Origin: Lantana camara
Taxonomy: Eukaryota > Streptophyta > Magnoliopsida > Lamiales > Verbenaceae
DNA: 64,000 nt
Direction: 5' to 3'
NCBI GenBank assembly: GCA_037501455.1
Contig: CM074858.1
Location: forward strand, 19,208,501 to 19,272,500
Shown: one piece after another, positions 1 through 12,169 of the stretch
Layout of the letters: the number at the start of each line of letters is the position of its first letter
Position numbering within the stretch: position 1 is the first letter of the stretch
Notes under the pieces: model-generated
Databases searched by the model: none
What the model was told of the DNA's origin: nothing
What the model saw: only the letters and a program-made list of their open reading frames with translations
Position numbers and translations under genes: made by a program

Positions 1-253
1 AATTTTAGAAGGACTTGTTGGCAATTTCTCTCTTTTTCTCTTCTCTCTTACACGATATATCACACATATATACATACACCTTCTTCCTTTTCATTCTTCA
101 TTCAAGAACAAAACACAAGACATCTTCATTTCTTCTTCTTCCAATCTCGATCCATCCAACAAGCCAAGAGCCAAGGAATTCTTCCATCTTCTCCCAAGGA
201 AATCACCACAAACTTCATCTCTTCCCTTCTTCTTCCATCTTCTTCTTCTTCAA

Positions 254-260
254 GGTAAGC
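254..260 (+). promoter_or_regulatory. Splice-donor-like site in LTR leader (E1)
   Basis: CAAG/GTAAGC follows a pyrimidine-rich, presumably transcribed leader. The same kind of site occurs in the other LTRs: 6827 (E1 3' LTR), 29282 (C), 54480 (E) and, on the minus strand, 37467 and 26675 (A), 17150 and 23008 (B), 10960 (H). Use as a real donor is inferred. Confidence 0.45.
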
Positions 261-619
261 TATGTGTATATATATGTGATGAACTTGAATATAAGTTAGG
301 GTTTTGAAATTATATGTAATTCATGACTTAAATTGAAGCATGTATGTTCATTGTGAGTTGGTTTTATGCATATTTAACTTGAGTTCAAGGAACATGGAGC
401 ATATATGATCATAGTACTCTTAGGGATTTCTTGGATGAGTTTTGATGAATCAAAGTTTGGTTCCTTGGATTATATGAAGCTTAAATGATATATTTGAACC
501 ATGTACATGTTATTTGATAGCTTGGAGTTGATTTCTTGCCTTAGTTTGGTGTTTGATTGGCTTGGGAGCCATTCCCGCGAATCCCCTGTTTTTCCCATGC
601 TATTTTTCGGATAGAACCT

Positions 620-740
620 TCCCAAACGCCCGTTTGGGATTCTAGTTATAGAACCATACGCCCGTTTGGCACTGTTACAGGAGGCTTTCACACGCCCGTT
701 TCTGCTTTCAGACCAATTTTCAAACAGGCGTTTCTCCCTC
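620..740 (+). repeat. GC-rich dyad cluster in E1 5' LTR
   Basis: Near-palindrome TCCCAAACGCCCGTTTGGGA at 620-639 (arms pair perfectly except the central two bases), a decayed copy at 654-669, a half-palindrome near 690-702 and an inverted variant near 719-733. The cleaner versions are in the 3' LTR at 7193-7310. Confidence 0.7.
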
Positions 741-2617
741 ATCCGAACTCCAAATGACCTGATTTTTGAAGCCACGGAAACCTCTTGAAGTCCAGAACAA
801 CCTAAAATTGGAATAATCTCAATATATTTGTAAATTGTGAGATAAAATCAATTCTTTTAGGTGTCGCCATTTTCCCGACAAACTGCACTCGCCTAACTTC
901 AAGCGTATGCCATTTTCTCCTCGCTTTGAACTAGAAAACGAGCCATATATCATCGGAAAGTTCTTTGTGTCTAGTTTCATTTCCAATAAATCAAACCCAA
1001 TTCCCCCTTCTATAACTTAAGATATTCCAGTTTTCCTTCAGCATGTGCATTTCCGGAAATTGTCCATTTTTGCCAAACTTCACCAAAACCTCTGTCATTG
1101 CATTCCTTTCACTCTCTTGGCTCCCATATGTGAATTATATGTTATATATACTTGATTAATTGATAAGTATGCTCTTAATTGACACTTCTCGGTACTTAAT
1201 TGCTCAAACTTTATTGTGTGATTCCATGCCCTATATGAATTGAACTTGAAATGATTGAATGATATGAATATGTGACTCCTTGAGATTTATTTCATCTCTT
1301 AGATATTAATTGGTTCTCATACATGCTAAGTGTCACTTGATTGCTAGTTTTACTTAATTACATGAGCATTGCCGTGCGTCATACTTAGTTTCATATTGAG
1401 TCTTGTCCCACGAGTTCACGTTATTTCCTTTCTTGTCCAGTTTTCTCTAGGGTGGAGATCTTTAACCGTTTGGGCACTTCCTTGTATCCTTGTTTTGTTC
1501 CGTCGCTCGTCAGGTGAGGTTTAATTCTAGATACTTAGAACCCTTACAACTCTATGTGTTTTTTTCGGCCAAAAGTATATATATATTTATAGTTTTCAAA
1601 TCTTAATGATTTACATCTGATTTCATGAAATGAACGGATTGATTGATTATTTTGGCGAGTAAAGCATGTTCACGTTGGGCCCCGAGGGTAGTGTATTGAG
1701 CCAACCGGGAAAGCAAGGGCTGACGGGTAACTCTTGCACTATCCTGACCATGTGGGATCACCTCTGAATCCACCAGGAGGTTTGGTGGAGGAAGAAATCC
1801 CGTGTGTAGGAGTCATGTTCCTGACATACACCATGCATGGATGGTTGCGTCTTGCAAACTCACCATCACCCAGAGGAAGAAGGAGTTCATGAAACTGCTA
1901 ATTGTGCATGGTAATAACTTGCATGATAACCATTGAATTGAAACACTCATGATTGTACACTTTTGGTGAAAGGTTGGAGAATTCCCTCACTCGCCTGGCC
2001 ACGGATTTAATTGATAATGATTGAATTATTAAATTGATTAGTTGTAATCTCGGGCGAGAATTACTTTAATATCTAAATTATATTGTTTCTTTTATGAAAA
2101 CTTACCCGAGATTATAGCTTGCATGGTAATTGTGCTTATATTTATTTAAACCCCTCACTCAGTCGTCGGTAGACTGACACCCTCACTTTTCAGGTACTCA
2201 CGGTCGTGTGCTAGGCGGGAGTCCGAGTTGTGTCTTTTGTTCAGCTGAGTCTAGCATTGCATTTTCATGTTCTTAGTATTTCCGGCTTGATCATGTTAGG
2301 GTTCCTGTTAGTTTTGGAGACTTATACATGTATAATATGTTGGAGATGATAATGTATTGATATATGAGCTAGAATAGGATGAGCTCTTGGATTTTTGGTA
2401 TATGATATAGAAATGTTAGTGTTTATACTTCTGCTTTCGAATTTTCATGTATTGGATTTAATTGAATTGGGGTCTAGTCCCGCCTAGCTAGATTGTTTCT
2501 TGCATTGTCACCCGTTCGCTATAGTCTTGGTTCATGTACGGATCATCCATTTCATATGTGGACTGAGCTATAGTGCGGGGGTATGGCATCTCGGCGTTCC
2601 GGGTGCTACATCTTAGG

Positions 2618-2629
2618 TGGTATCAGAGC
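2618..2629 (+). promoter_or_regulatory. Primer binding site of E1 (tRNA-iMet type)
   Basis: TGGTATCAGAGC, eight bases after the 5' LTR end, is the standard complement of the 3' end of plant initiator tRNA-Met and primes minus-strand DNA synthesis in many plant LTR elements. Confidence 0.9.
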
Positions 2630-5600
2630 CCGGTTGCAAAACTACGGTTCTAGTGTCGTGTTTTGTGAGTCTAAGTTGTACGGCATAGGATTATTTGATA
2701 ATGCGATAGTTTTGCATTCTATGTGAACTTACTTGAATCTATTTGAACTATTTTAACTACTTGATAATTTGCGCATTACATTGGTTCTTGGTACTAATTG
2801 TTGATTGATTTATTTCACATTGCTTGAATTTTGTATGTTCAACGTGTTTTAATTTTCACTTTGTTGAATTAATTGTTATAATTGGTATCAAACCCGTGTC
2901 CTTGATGTTAATTATGTGACATAAGTATACATTAACCGCATGCATTTATTTTCAAAATGAGTTGTGATTTAAAGGATACGAGGATAATATCAAACTACGG
3001 CCAATTTCTACAGTTACAATAATTCATCACGAGTGCTACCTTCAAGCCGAATGATGCAAGGAAGGTATCGGTAGTTCTATACAAGGATTTAAGATTCATG
3101 GCCTTCTCTACTTGGGGCTATAGTTCGAGGGTTTGAATCTGGAATAAGAGGCCAATTTATGAGAAAAAGTTCACAATTTCTATTGAAGATGGTAAATCCT
3201 TGATGAGATAGAGTTGGGGTGTGTGGTAATTACAACTTACAAAGCTAACCTTCATGCTTGCTCTACAAAATTATCCAACCGGGTTCCATTGGATCACCTA
3301 AATTTAAGAATGGAGTGAAGAAATCTTGAAGGTTGTTAAATTCGAGGCTCAGACCAATAAAGAGACGACAACCTTCAAGAAGACTTAAGGTAAAGTAAGT
3401 TCGTTGGGGAATGAGCAACGAAGATCACCAAATAAGATGCAATACAATAGGATTAGTGGATGGTAAGCAATATGAATTGTCTCGGAAGAGTTTTCAAATA
3501 AATTAATCCATGGGAAGCCGAGTTCGGAATAGAAGGAAAAAAAAAGATCCATGGAAAGTAACAAGGCTAAAGGCTTTACCCTCGGGCGAATTGGAGTTAT
3601 TTTCCAGATTCAAGATGAATTGTCGGGTGTGAGATCAAATTGGGAGATATAGAGCAACAAATGGAAACGATAAAGAAAGGCAAAGAACTACTTGGAGGGA
3701 AATTATGTGCGCAAGTGTAATTCAGTGGAAAGATGAGTTCATTCAACCATTCAACTGATGAAGAATAAGCCGAGGAAGCTTTGATCAAAGTAACAACTAT
3801 GGTGAAGACTAGGACAACATTTGGAGATCAATTTTTCAAGAGGAGTCAGGGTACTAACTTCATGGGTGTGGAAGTATTTGAATTCAAGAATCACAATCTT
3901 GGACTATAAAGTTATACAAGTGATATAAGAAAACCTTGATCAAGAAGATAACTATGGTGAAGGTTCGGCAACACTTAGAGATCGATAATGGGGAAAGACG
4001 TAGGTTCAAGAAATTTTCATTTCGGGCCATGGAGAGGTACAAGTTGATGCCAGAGGGTTCTAGAGATTTAGAAGACCGTGGGGAAAACTAGAAGTGACCA
4101 ACAATTAGAGACAAACTTGTCATTCAACAAATAAGGAATAAGTGTCGGGTTAAACTTACCACTACTACGGTGACAGGTTCAATGCATTCATAAGCACGTG
4201 CATCTTACATTGCTTTAAATTATTTAAATTCCTTTATTTATATACGCATCTTTAGTTGATAGAATTCCTACAATGTGTCGCAGCTTTAATGGTTTGAAAA
4301 GTGCATTGTGCATGGGCATATTAACCCGACATGCATTGTTAAGTGTTTACTTGATAGGAGTTTCTTCAACTCACTCCCCAAGTTGATTTCACCCGAGCCA
4401 TACTTGAAGCAAGAAATAGGAGAAAGTTTTGGGTTGCACCGGTTGATTAAAAAGGGAAAGTGGAAATTCTGAGAGTGAAAAGGTAGAACTGGAAATAGGA
4501 ATGAAAGAACTGAAAATGAGTGAAATCATCAGACGTGGCATGACTAGAATTATATAGTCCGAGGAAGCTAAGCTGAAGAGGTTGAGAATCTTGGATCTAA
4601 GAAGCGAGGAAGCGAGTTCATCGGATAAGAATGGAAAATTCTTAAGGGGGAGAGCCGACCGAGAGATGGGTTAAATTCACGGTTATGCTCGAACGGGTCG
4701 CTTTAACAAGGGAACAATGAAAATGCAAGAATCACAAGTAATAAGAATCCTATAAATGTTTCAAGGGATGAGGAATTTTGACAATAATTTCGGAAAGCGT
4801 AAGTGTTTCAAAAGCTGAAAATGGGTATTCAAGAGAGGATAGGGGATTTAGTATTCAATTTGATTTTAAACCAAGGTAGAGAAAGCTTTTCAAATCACAT
4901 CGGAAGAAGTAAGTACCTCAAGAAATGAAGATGGGAATTTAAGAAGTGCTTGGGGATTGAAGCGATAACACTGACTAAAGGATAATCAATGGTAACTCAG
5001 TTGTAAGATCAACGTAGTAGTTTCTTATTACCGGACACGCATGAACTCAAATCTTCCAAGGTTGAAGGGATCGAGTTCTCTGTATCACGTGTTTACTAAA
5101 TTGAGAGTGTTGGGGCCATAAGAGAATGTCGAGGAAAAGTTTGGGTAAGGAAGGTATAAAATAGGAGACGCCGAGTAAATCGTCATATTCCGTAGAGGAC
5201 AATGTGAGAGTCAATTCAACCGAGTTTGGAAGTGGAAAATTTTGGAGGAAATGTATCACAAGAACCCGACAAGCTACCGGTTTGTCATTCACTTTCCATG
5301 ATAAAAAGGGGCATGCTAAAAGGATTGAGAATTAGAACTTAAGGTATTAACCCGAGCATACGAGAAAATAGGGTACAGGTTGTGGAGAAGAATGAGTTAG
5401 TTGGGCTAAGACTAAGCACACACTCAAGAGTTGAAAATTCGGACCGTGGTATTAGAAAAGAAAGGATTTAATCGTGGAATGAAGACCGAGTGATCATTAA
5501 GGAGTATACTGGATATTTTGAGGCGTGGCATTAAGGTTAAAAGAAATCTCAACCGAAGAATCAAGTGTTTAACCAAAGATTCATCTATCCTCCTATTCAA

Positions 5601-5891
5601 TCGCACACTAAAGAATGAAAGATTAGTTAGGAACCGAGCTAGCTAAGAATCAGACTATGCAACGGTACCAGAAAGATACCAACTTCAAATTTCATGGCAT
5701 CGGTGAATGGTACATCTAAACATACATATCATGTGCATCATGCATTTTAATATTGTGACATATGGTTCTTTGTTACTTGTTAATTTCCTTTGTATGACTG
5801 ATAATTGATATCTTCAATATATCCTACCTGCTCTTCATATGATTATTGTGTAATTGTTTATTTAATTATTCTCTTGGGCTTTTATGTTTGT

Positions 5892-5975
5892 GGTTGAGAG
5901 ACGGGGTTCTCTCATTGTTTGGTTGAAAGACGGGGTTCATTCGTTGCTTGCTTGAGAGACGGGGTTATCTCATTT
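5892..5975 (+). repeat. Inverted-repeat array beside the polypurine tract (E1), 3 units
   Basis: Three units with the centre CGGGGT. Unit 1 has arms TGAGAGA/TCTCTCA (5895-5914). Unit 2 has TTGAAAGA with imperfect TCATTC. Unit 3 has TGAGA/TCTCA with one inner mismatch. Equivalent arrays lie in A (27880-27980) and B (18590-18992). Confidence 0.7.
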
Positions 5976-6210
5976 TTTCTTTCTACCTGTTTAACTTGTT
6001 CTAGTGGAAGTTAGATTTTTTTTCCTCCCGAGTGTTTAAGTTCCGGTGAGTTGAGGGTCGTGCCTTAACAACAATAGAAGACCCTTGTTACTTGAAGACC
6101 TTTTTCCGAACTAATCCCTGACGGGGAGTTGCTAACCCGCGTGGGATGAACACGGGAGAGTTGCTTAAGAGTCCAGAACTCGAGGCTGTGGACCTGGGGA
6201 CCAGGTCCTC

Positions 6211-6225
6211 TTAAGGGGGAGAGAT
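6211..6225 (+). promoter_or_regulatory. Polypurine tract of E1
   Basis: TTAAGGGGGAGAGAT ends exactly where the 3' LTR begins. The same 15-mer precedes the LTR of element A on the minus strand (27835-27849). Confidence 0.85.
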
Positions 6226-9171
6226 TGTAACGCCCCAGTTTTTCCAGCCGTTCAGGTACGCGCGCCACGCGTGTGAGTTTTGAGATTTAGGGCTATTTAA
6301 TTTCTTTTTGTTATTTTATTTGCGCAATTTAATTTATCTACTTGTAATCTTTCGTGAATTATATGATTTAATTGCTAACCTTTGTGAATTTAATTACGGG
6401 AGTTGTGTATTTAATTCACCGAGCATGAATAAGTGTTTAATTATTCACAATTGTGAGAATTCTATGCATAATTGTCCTTAAGTGAAACTTTGTATAACTC
6501 TTGGACCAAATCAATTAATTGATGTGGACTTATTTGTAACTTACATAAATTGAGAACTTGAGTGCATAAATTAAATTTTAAAAGGACTTGTTGGCAATTT
6601 CCCTCTTTTTCTCTCCTCTCTTACACGATATATCACACATATATACATACACTTTCTTTCTTTTCATTCTTCATTCAAGAACAAAACCCAAGACATCTTC
6701 ATTTCTTCTCCTTCCAATCTCGATCCATCCAACAAGCAAAGAGCCAAGGAATTCTTCCATCTTCTCCCAAGGAAATCACCACAAACTTCATCTCTTCCTT
6801 TCTTATTCCATCTTCTTCTTCTTCAAGGTAAGCTATGTGTATATATATGTGATGAACTTGAATATAAGTTAGGGTTTTGAAATTATATGTAATTCATGAC
6901 TTAAATTGAAGCATGTATGTTCATTGTGAGTTGGTTTTATGCATATTTAACTTGAGTTCAAGGAACATGGAGCATATATGATCATAGTACTCTTAGGGAT
7001 TTGTTGGATGAATTTTGATGAATCAAAGCTTGGTTCCTTGGATTATATGAAGCTTAAATGATATATTTGAACCATGTACATGTTATTTGATAGCTTGGAG
7101 TTGATTTCTTGCCTTAGTTTGGTGTTTGATTGGCTTGGGAGCCATTCCCGCGAAACCCCTCTATATCCCCTGCTATTTTTCGGACAGAACCTTCCCAAAC
7201 GCCCGTTTGGGATTCTAGTTATTGAACCAAACGCCCGTTTGGCACTGTTACAGGAGGCTTTCACACGCCCGTTTATGCTTTCAGACCAATTTTCAAACGG
7301 GCGTTTCTCCCTCATCCGAACTCCAAATGACCTGATTTTTAAAGCCACGGAAACCTCTTGAAGTATAGAACAACCTCCAATTGAAATAATCTCAATATAT
7401 TTTGTAAATTATGAGATAAAATCAATTCTTTTAGGTGTCGCCATTTTCCCGACAAACTGCACTCGCCTAACTTCAAGCGTATGCCATTTTCTCCTCGCTT
7501 TGAACTAGAAAACGAGCCATATATCATCGGATTTCTTTATGTATAGTTTCATTTACAATAAACAAAACCCAATTCCCACTTCTATAACTTAAGATATTCC
7601 AGTTTTCCTTCAGCATGTGCGTTTCCGGAAATTGTCCATTTTTTCCAAACTTCACCAAAACCTCTCTCATTGCATTCCTTTCACTCTCTTGGCTCCCATA
7701 TGTGAATTATATGTTATATATACTTGATTAATTGATAAGTATGCTCTTACTTGACACTTCTCGGTACTTAATTGCTCAAACTTTATTGTGTGATTCCATG
7801 CCCTATATGAATTGAACTTGAAATGATTGAATGATATGAATATGTGACTCCTTGAGATTTATTTCATCTCTTAGATATTAATTGGTTCTCATACATGCTA
7901 AGTGTCACTTGATTGCTAGTTTTACTTAATTACATGAGCATTGTCGTGCGTCATACTTGGTTTCATATTGAGTCTTGTCGCACGAGTTCACGTTATTTCC
8001 TTTCTTGTCCAGTTTTCTCCAGGGCGGAGATCTTTAACAGTTTGGGCACTTCCTTGTATCCTTGTTTTGTTCCGTCTCTCGTCAGGTGAGGTTAATTCTA
8101 GATACTTAGAACCCTTACAACCCTATGTGTTGTTTTCGGCCAAAAGTATATATATATTTATAGTTTTCAAATCTTAATGATTTACAAATGATTTCATGAA
8201 ATGAACGGATTGATTGATTATTTTGGCGAGTAAAGCATGTTCACATTGGGCCCCGAGGGTAGTGTATTGAGCCAACCGGGGAAGCAAGGGCTAACGGGTA
8301 ACTCTTGCACTATCCTCACCATGTGGGATCACCTCTGAATCCTCCAGGAGGTTTGGTGGAGGAAGAAATCCCATGCGTAGGAGTCATGTTCCTGACGTAC
8401 ACCATGCATGGATGGTTGGGTCTTGCAAACCCACCATCACCCGGAGGAAGAAGGAGTTGCTAATTGTGCACTGTAATAAATTGCATGATAACCATTGAAT
8501 TGAAACACTCATGATTGTACACTTTTGGTGAAAGGTTGGGGAATTCCCTCACTCGTCGGGCCACGGATTTAATTGATAATGATTGAATTATTAAATTGAT
8601 TAGTTGTAATCTCGGGCGAGAATTACTTTAATATTTAAATTATATTGTTTCTTTTATGAAAACTTACCCGAGATTATAGCTTGCATGGTAATTGCACTTA
8701 AATTTATTTAAACCCCTCACTCAGTCTTCGGTAGACTGACAACCTCACTTTTCAGGTACTCACGGTCGTGTGCTAGGTGGGAGTCCGAGTTGTATCTTTT
8801 GTTCAACTGAGTCTAGCATTGTATTTTCATGTTCTTGGTATTTTCGGCTTTATCATGTTAGGGTTCCTGTTAGTTTGGAGACTTATGCATGTATAATATG
8901 TTGGAGATGATAATGTATTACTATATGAGCTAGAATAGGATGAGCTTTTGGATTTTTGGTATATGATATTGAAATGTTAGTGTTTATACTTCTGCTTTCG
9001 AATTTTCATGTATTGGATTTAATTGAATTGAGGTCTAGTCCCGCCTAGCTAGATTGTTTCTTGCATTTTCACCCGTTTGCTATAGTCTTGGTTCATGTAC
9101 GGATCATCCATTTTGTATGTGGACTGAGCTATAGTGCAGGGGTGTGGCATCTCGGCGTTCCGGGTGCTATA
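6226..9171 (+). repeat. E1 3' LTR, complete (2.95 kb)
   Basis: Starts TGTAACGCCCC right after the polypurine tract and ends GTGCTATA, a C-to-T change of the canonical TACA end seen in the 5' copy. It carries a splice-donor-like AAG/GTAAGC (exon side ends at 6827), a dyad cluster at 7193-7310 and several small indels relative to the 5' copy (for example a deletion near 8458). The LTRs are still very similar, so the insertion looks moderately young. Confidence 0.9.
7193..7310 (+). repeat. GC-rich dyad cluster in E1 3' LTR
   Basis: TCCCAAACGCCCGTTTGGGA at 7193-7212, CCAAACGCCCGTTTGG at 7227-7242, a half copy CACACGCCCGTTT near 7262, and the inverted variant CAAACGGGCGTTT near 7294. All share the arm AAACG/CGTTT around a CC or GG centre. 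Confidence 0.8.
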
Positions 9172-11720
9172 GCGAGAACGAGTTTCTATCCAAGCTAACT
9201 CTTTTCAAACATAAACGAAATCAAAATAAAGCAGAGTTCATAAACAATCCACCCTTCACCGTTTGGGGAGGAGATGGCGTCCTCTCAACCCCGTTCTCCC
9301 GTCATAATGTTTGAGTCGGGGGATCCTACCCGCTCTTCGATGGGTGTTAACCGCCGGTTCTCAAGAAACCACCTTCCCCTCGAACTCCCGAGGATGGGCG
9401 AATTACTCTACATAATTGGAGTTGTGTTGATGAGAGCGCTCGGCGACCCCACAGCCGACCCGAGATCACATACCACTTCTCCGGGGCCCATTTCATAATT
9501 CATTATTCATAATTTACAATTTTCAAAATTTCATAATTTTCCGACTTATATTTCAAAGTCATAATCTCGCTATTTTAAAACGTTCACACACACCAACCCT
9601 TTTCAAATTAAACGAACAAAAATATATCTTACGTATATATAAAACGTTTTTCAATTGAATTCATAACAAAAGGGCCAATTCCCACAAAATACGTACTAAA
9701 CACATATCTAAGTGTATATATATACGTAGTCGCATGTGGGCTTAAAATTCAGTTAGGGTTGTAGGTCATATTAACTAAAAAGAAGACAACATCACCTTGT
9801 CAACCACACCGGATGCGACGAACCAAAACACTTCTAAAACACCTCCTCGTCACCCACGGAACGAGCCTAAGGACAAACAAACAACAAAAGACAACCTTGG
9901 ACTCAACATGAATCACTTAAACGTTCGGCATATGAATATGAATGCAAATGATGCATAAGAAATACAATGAAATGTCATTTAATGCATGCAAATACATAAC
10001 AAGTTTCAAATCTCCTAAATTACGTTAAATGACTTCATGAATTTCATATAACATATATAACACATCATATACTAAGTTAACTATGCATGCATATCCTACA
10101 AGAGGCAAGAAATTATCAAACGAGGCACTTAAACGAAAGTTAGAACCATGCATGCACGTTAAGGGAACATATCACATATGTGGTCATTTATTTCATATAA
10201 AAGCATGGAATTCACGAGATAAATTCATAATAAAACACTTAGCACATAATATAATAATTATCTATACATAAAAGGCAAGAAAGAAGCAAGAAAAACACGT
10301 AAAACACAACAAAACGACGAAAGAAGCAACAAAGGGGACAGCAGTTCGAAACTGCCCCCAAAAGGGGTCACGGGCGTGACCCCAAAACAGCCTAAATGTG
10401 GTCTCCCCCATGAACACACCTCCTCCAGCAAGAAAAGAAGCAACAAGTCGAACTTGGGGCAAAAACAAGCCGCGCCCACGACCCAAAACCTTTATGTTTT
10501 GGTCGCGGGCGAACAGCAGCAAAATGCAAAAAACAACAGTCCAATCCCAACCAAAACCAATCCTATCTCAACCCAACATGTAAAGGAGAGAATATGCAAC
10601 AAATATACATCAATTCCATGCCATAAATCATGCTAAAACCGAATCTATATGCAAGGAAAGGGAGAAAAGGATCAAATATGCACATCTTCATATAAAAGCT
10701 TCAAATTCTCAAATAAAACCCCCAAGAATCCTAAGATAGCATACAAATTCGGTCCATACAAATGTTATAGGATGTCATAGATTTAATTATCATGCATCAA
10801 ACTCAAAGAAAACACAAGAGATCAAGCATATTCATCATACATGTCTTTAACCCTTACTATTCACTAATTTAGCCAAAGCATGCAATATATTCCACGAAAA
10901 ATAGCAAAATTGGACTTAAAAGAAATAGGAGAATATGTAGAAGTCAATTCCGGACTTACCATTCAAATTTGAGCTGAATCGGATGAGAAACGGGCTTGCA
11001 AAGTGAAAATAAATAGTGCTTACTCTTCTCTCTCCCTTCTATCTCGGTTTGCTGCTGCTTTTCTCCCTTTTTTCTTAGCTTGGAATGAAATGGGGCTGAA
11101 TTAGGTGAAAGTGGGGTGATTTAGAAGTGTGTGGGCCAAGAATGGGTTGAATTGGTCAAATATTGAGTAAGTTATGGCCAAAATGGTAAAATGCGGCGAA
11201 TCTGTCACACGAGGCGCATTACGGGAAAAATACGAGGGTCTAAACGGGCTTAGAAAAATAAAAGGTTAGGTTTATTGACTTCCTTTCTTCGTTGTGAGTC
11301 CGACGCTTCTTCCAGAATTTGAATCCGAATTCTCGAGCTCAAGTTATGCCTTCCGGAATACGAGGTGCGCTAAAGCTAGTTAGGCCCTCGAATCCCTAAA
11401 ATCATAAAAATGGTCCGTGACCACCTCAAATGAGGTCAAAAACATATAACGGGCACATAAACAAGTTCTTAAGACTCGTATTTCATGCATAACACATAAT
11501 CACCAATTGGGAGCAAATACGGGAGCATGCGGACAAGAGAGGGATCAAATGGGGCAAAACGTTCAAAAGCGTATTAAAACCTAACAAATAATACAAGTAG
11601 AGATTCAAGTTGGCACAAAAGCAATTAAATGAACATTTAAAGGCATAAATAAATAATTAAATGCGCACGTAACACTCTCGATACAGCGTACCTGTACGGC
11701 CGGACGAGCGGGATGTTACA
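9172..11720 (-). repeat. H: truncated LTR of a related long-LTR family
   Basis: Read on the minus strand it begins TGTAACATCCCGCTCG at 11720, the start shared by the other LTRs here, and it carries the same layout: a splice-donor-like G/GTAAGT (exon side at 10960) and a dyad cluster (10365-10512). Its 3' part stops abruptly at the E1 LTR end, so either E1 inserted into it (the remainder would lie left of the window) or it is truncated. The short frame at 9274-9498 is not protein-like. Confidence 0.6.
10365..10512 (-). repeat. GC-rich dyad cluster in LTR H
   Basis: GGGGTCACGGGCGTGACCCC at 10365-10384 pairs over its whole length except the central GG. Related half-sites are CCGCGCCCACGACC near 10470 and GGTCGCGGGCGA at 10501. 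Confidence 0.75.
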
Positions 11721-12169
11721 GCTTTGGCTTTCTCCTTAATGTTAGTAGACGAACTTGATCAACCCGTTGTTTTAGACTTCTTCAATGAGTCATAAGAATC
11801 CATCTATCGTCTGCAATTTTGTTTGAAGGAGTTTCTTCTTGTTTGGTTCTTTTGTCAGCAAGCAAGGTTTTCACTAAAGAAGGGTCTAAACTCCCAAACT
11901 GAAGCATTGTCGATGCCCCCGAGAGTTCAGATAGAGGGAAGATCACCTTCTTGCTTTGAGAATTGCACGAGGCCTACCACCTCTAGTCAAAGTAGGCTGA
12001 TGGGCAAGCCCCCGCCTGTCCCAATGGTGTGGGGCGTCAGAGGCTGTTGCCCCGTGGCCAACTCGAAGGGGCTGAAGTTCGACGCCTGGTTGCAATAAGA
12101 CTAGCATGATTCACCTCAGCAACATCTTCATCATCATTTCTCTTGTAGTCATCGTCAAGAATTATTTTT

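Larger units (their letters stand above)
1..2610 (+). repeat. E1 5' LTR (3' part)
   Basis: Matches the complete 3' LTR from its offset of about 349 bp onward and ends in canonical GTGCTACA. It contains a CT-rich leader, a splice-donor-like AAG/GTAAGC (exon side ends at 254), a cluster of CGCCCG-centred dyads (620-740), and the block with CCGCCTAGC near 2483 that recurs in the other LTRs of the window. The 94-codon frame at 15-299 is present in both LTRs only because they are copies; it has no protein-like features. Confidence 0.85.
2611..6225 (+). other. E1 internal region, non-coding
   Basis: No reading frame longer than about 80 codons and no gag, protease, RT, RNase H or integrase motif is visible on either strand. 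Parts are homologous to the interior of element A. For example 2936-3010, including GATAATATCAAACTACGGCC, matches the reverse complement of about 33985-34075, and GTCTAAGTTGTACGGCATAG near 2670 matches the PBS-side leader of A, B and D. Near 5699 the motif CGGTGAATGGTACATC matches a block in A (28208), B (19124) and D (58172). It is therefore a conserved non-coding domain rather than random filler. Confidence 0.7.
1..9171 (+). mobile_element. E1: non-autonomous long-LTR retrotransposon (LARD-like), 5' end outside window
   Basis: Positions 1-2610 repeat almost base for base at 6574-9171, so these are the two LTRs of one element. Between them lie a tRNA-iMet type PBS directly after the first LTR and a polypurine tract directly before the second. 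The 3.6-kb interior has no ORF resembling gag or pol. Family knowledge: TGTAAC...GTGCTACA ends with an iMet PBS are typical of plant Ty3/gypsy elements of the Tekay/Del type. The non-coding interior makes it LARD-like. The first roughly 350 bp of the 5' LTR lie upstream of the window, so its left target duplication cannot be seen. Confidence 0.85.

Noticed and set aside
15..6872. 94-codon frames at 15-299 and 6588-6872.
   Set aside because: They are the same LTR sequence twice, are rich in Ser/Phe from a CT-rich leader and cross the splice-donor-like site. No protein-like features.
9274..9498. Possible 74-codon gene starting at 9274.
   Set aside because: Lies inside LTR H at the place corresponding to the GC-richer block of the other LTRs; not conserved as protein.
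10258..10636. Overlapping frames on both strands in LTR H.
   Set aside because: Caused by low stop-codon density around the GC-rich dyads; no similarity to known protein families recognised.
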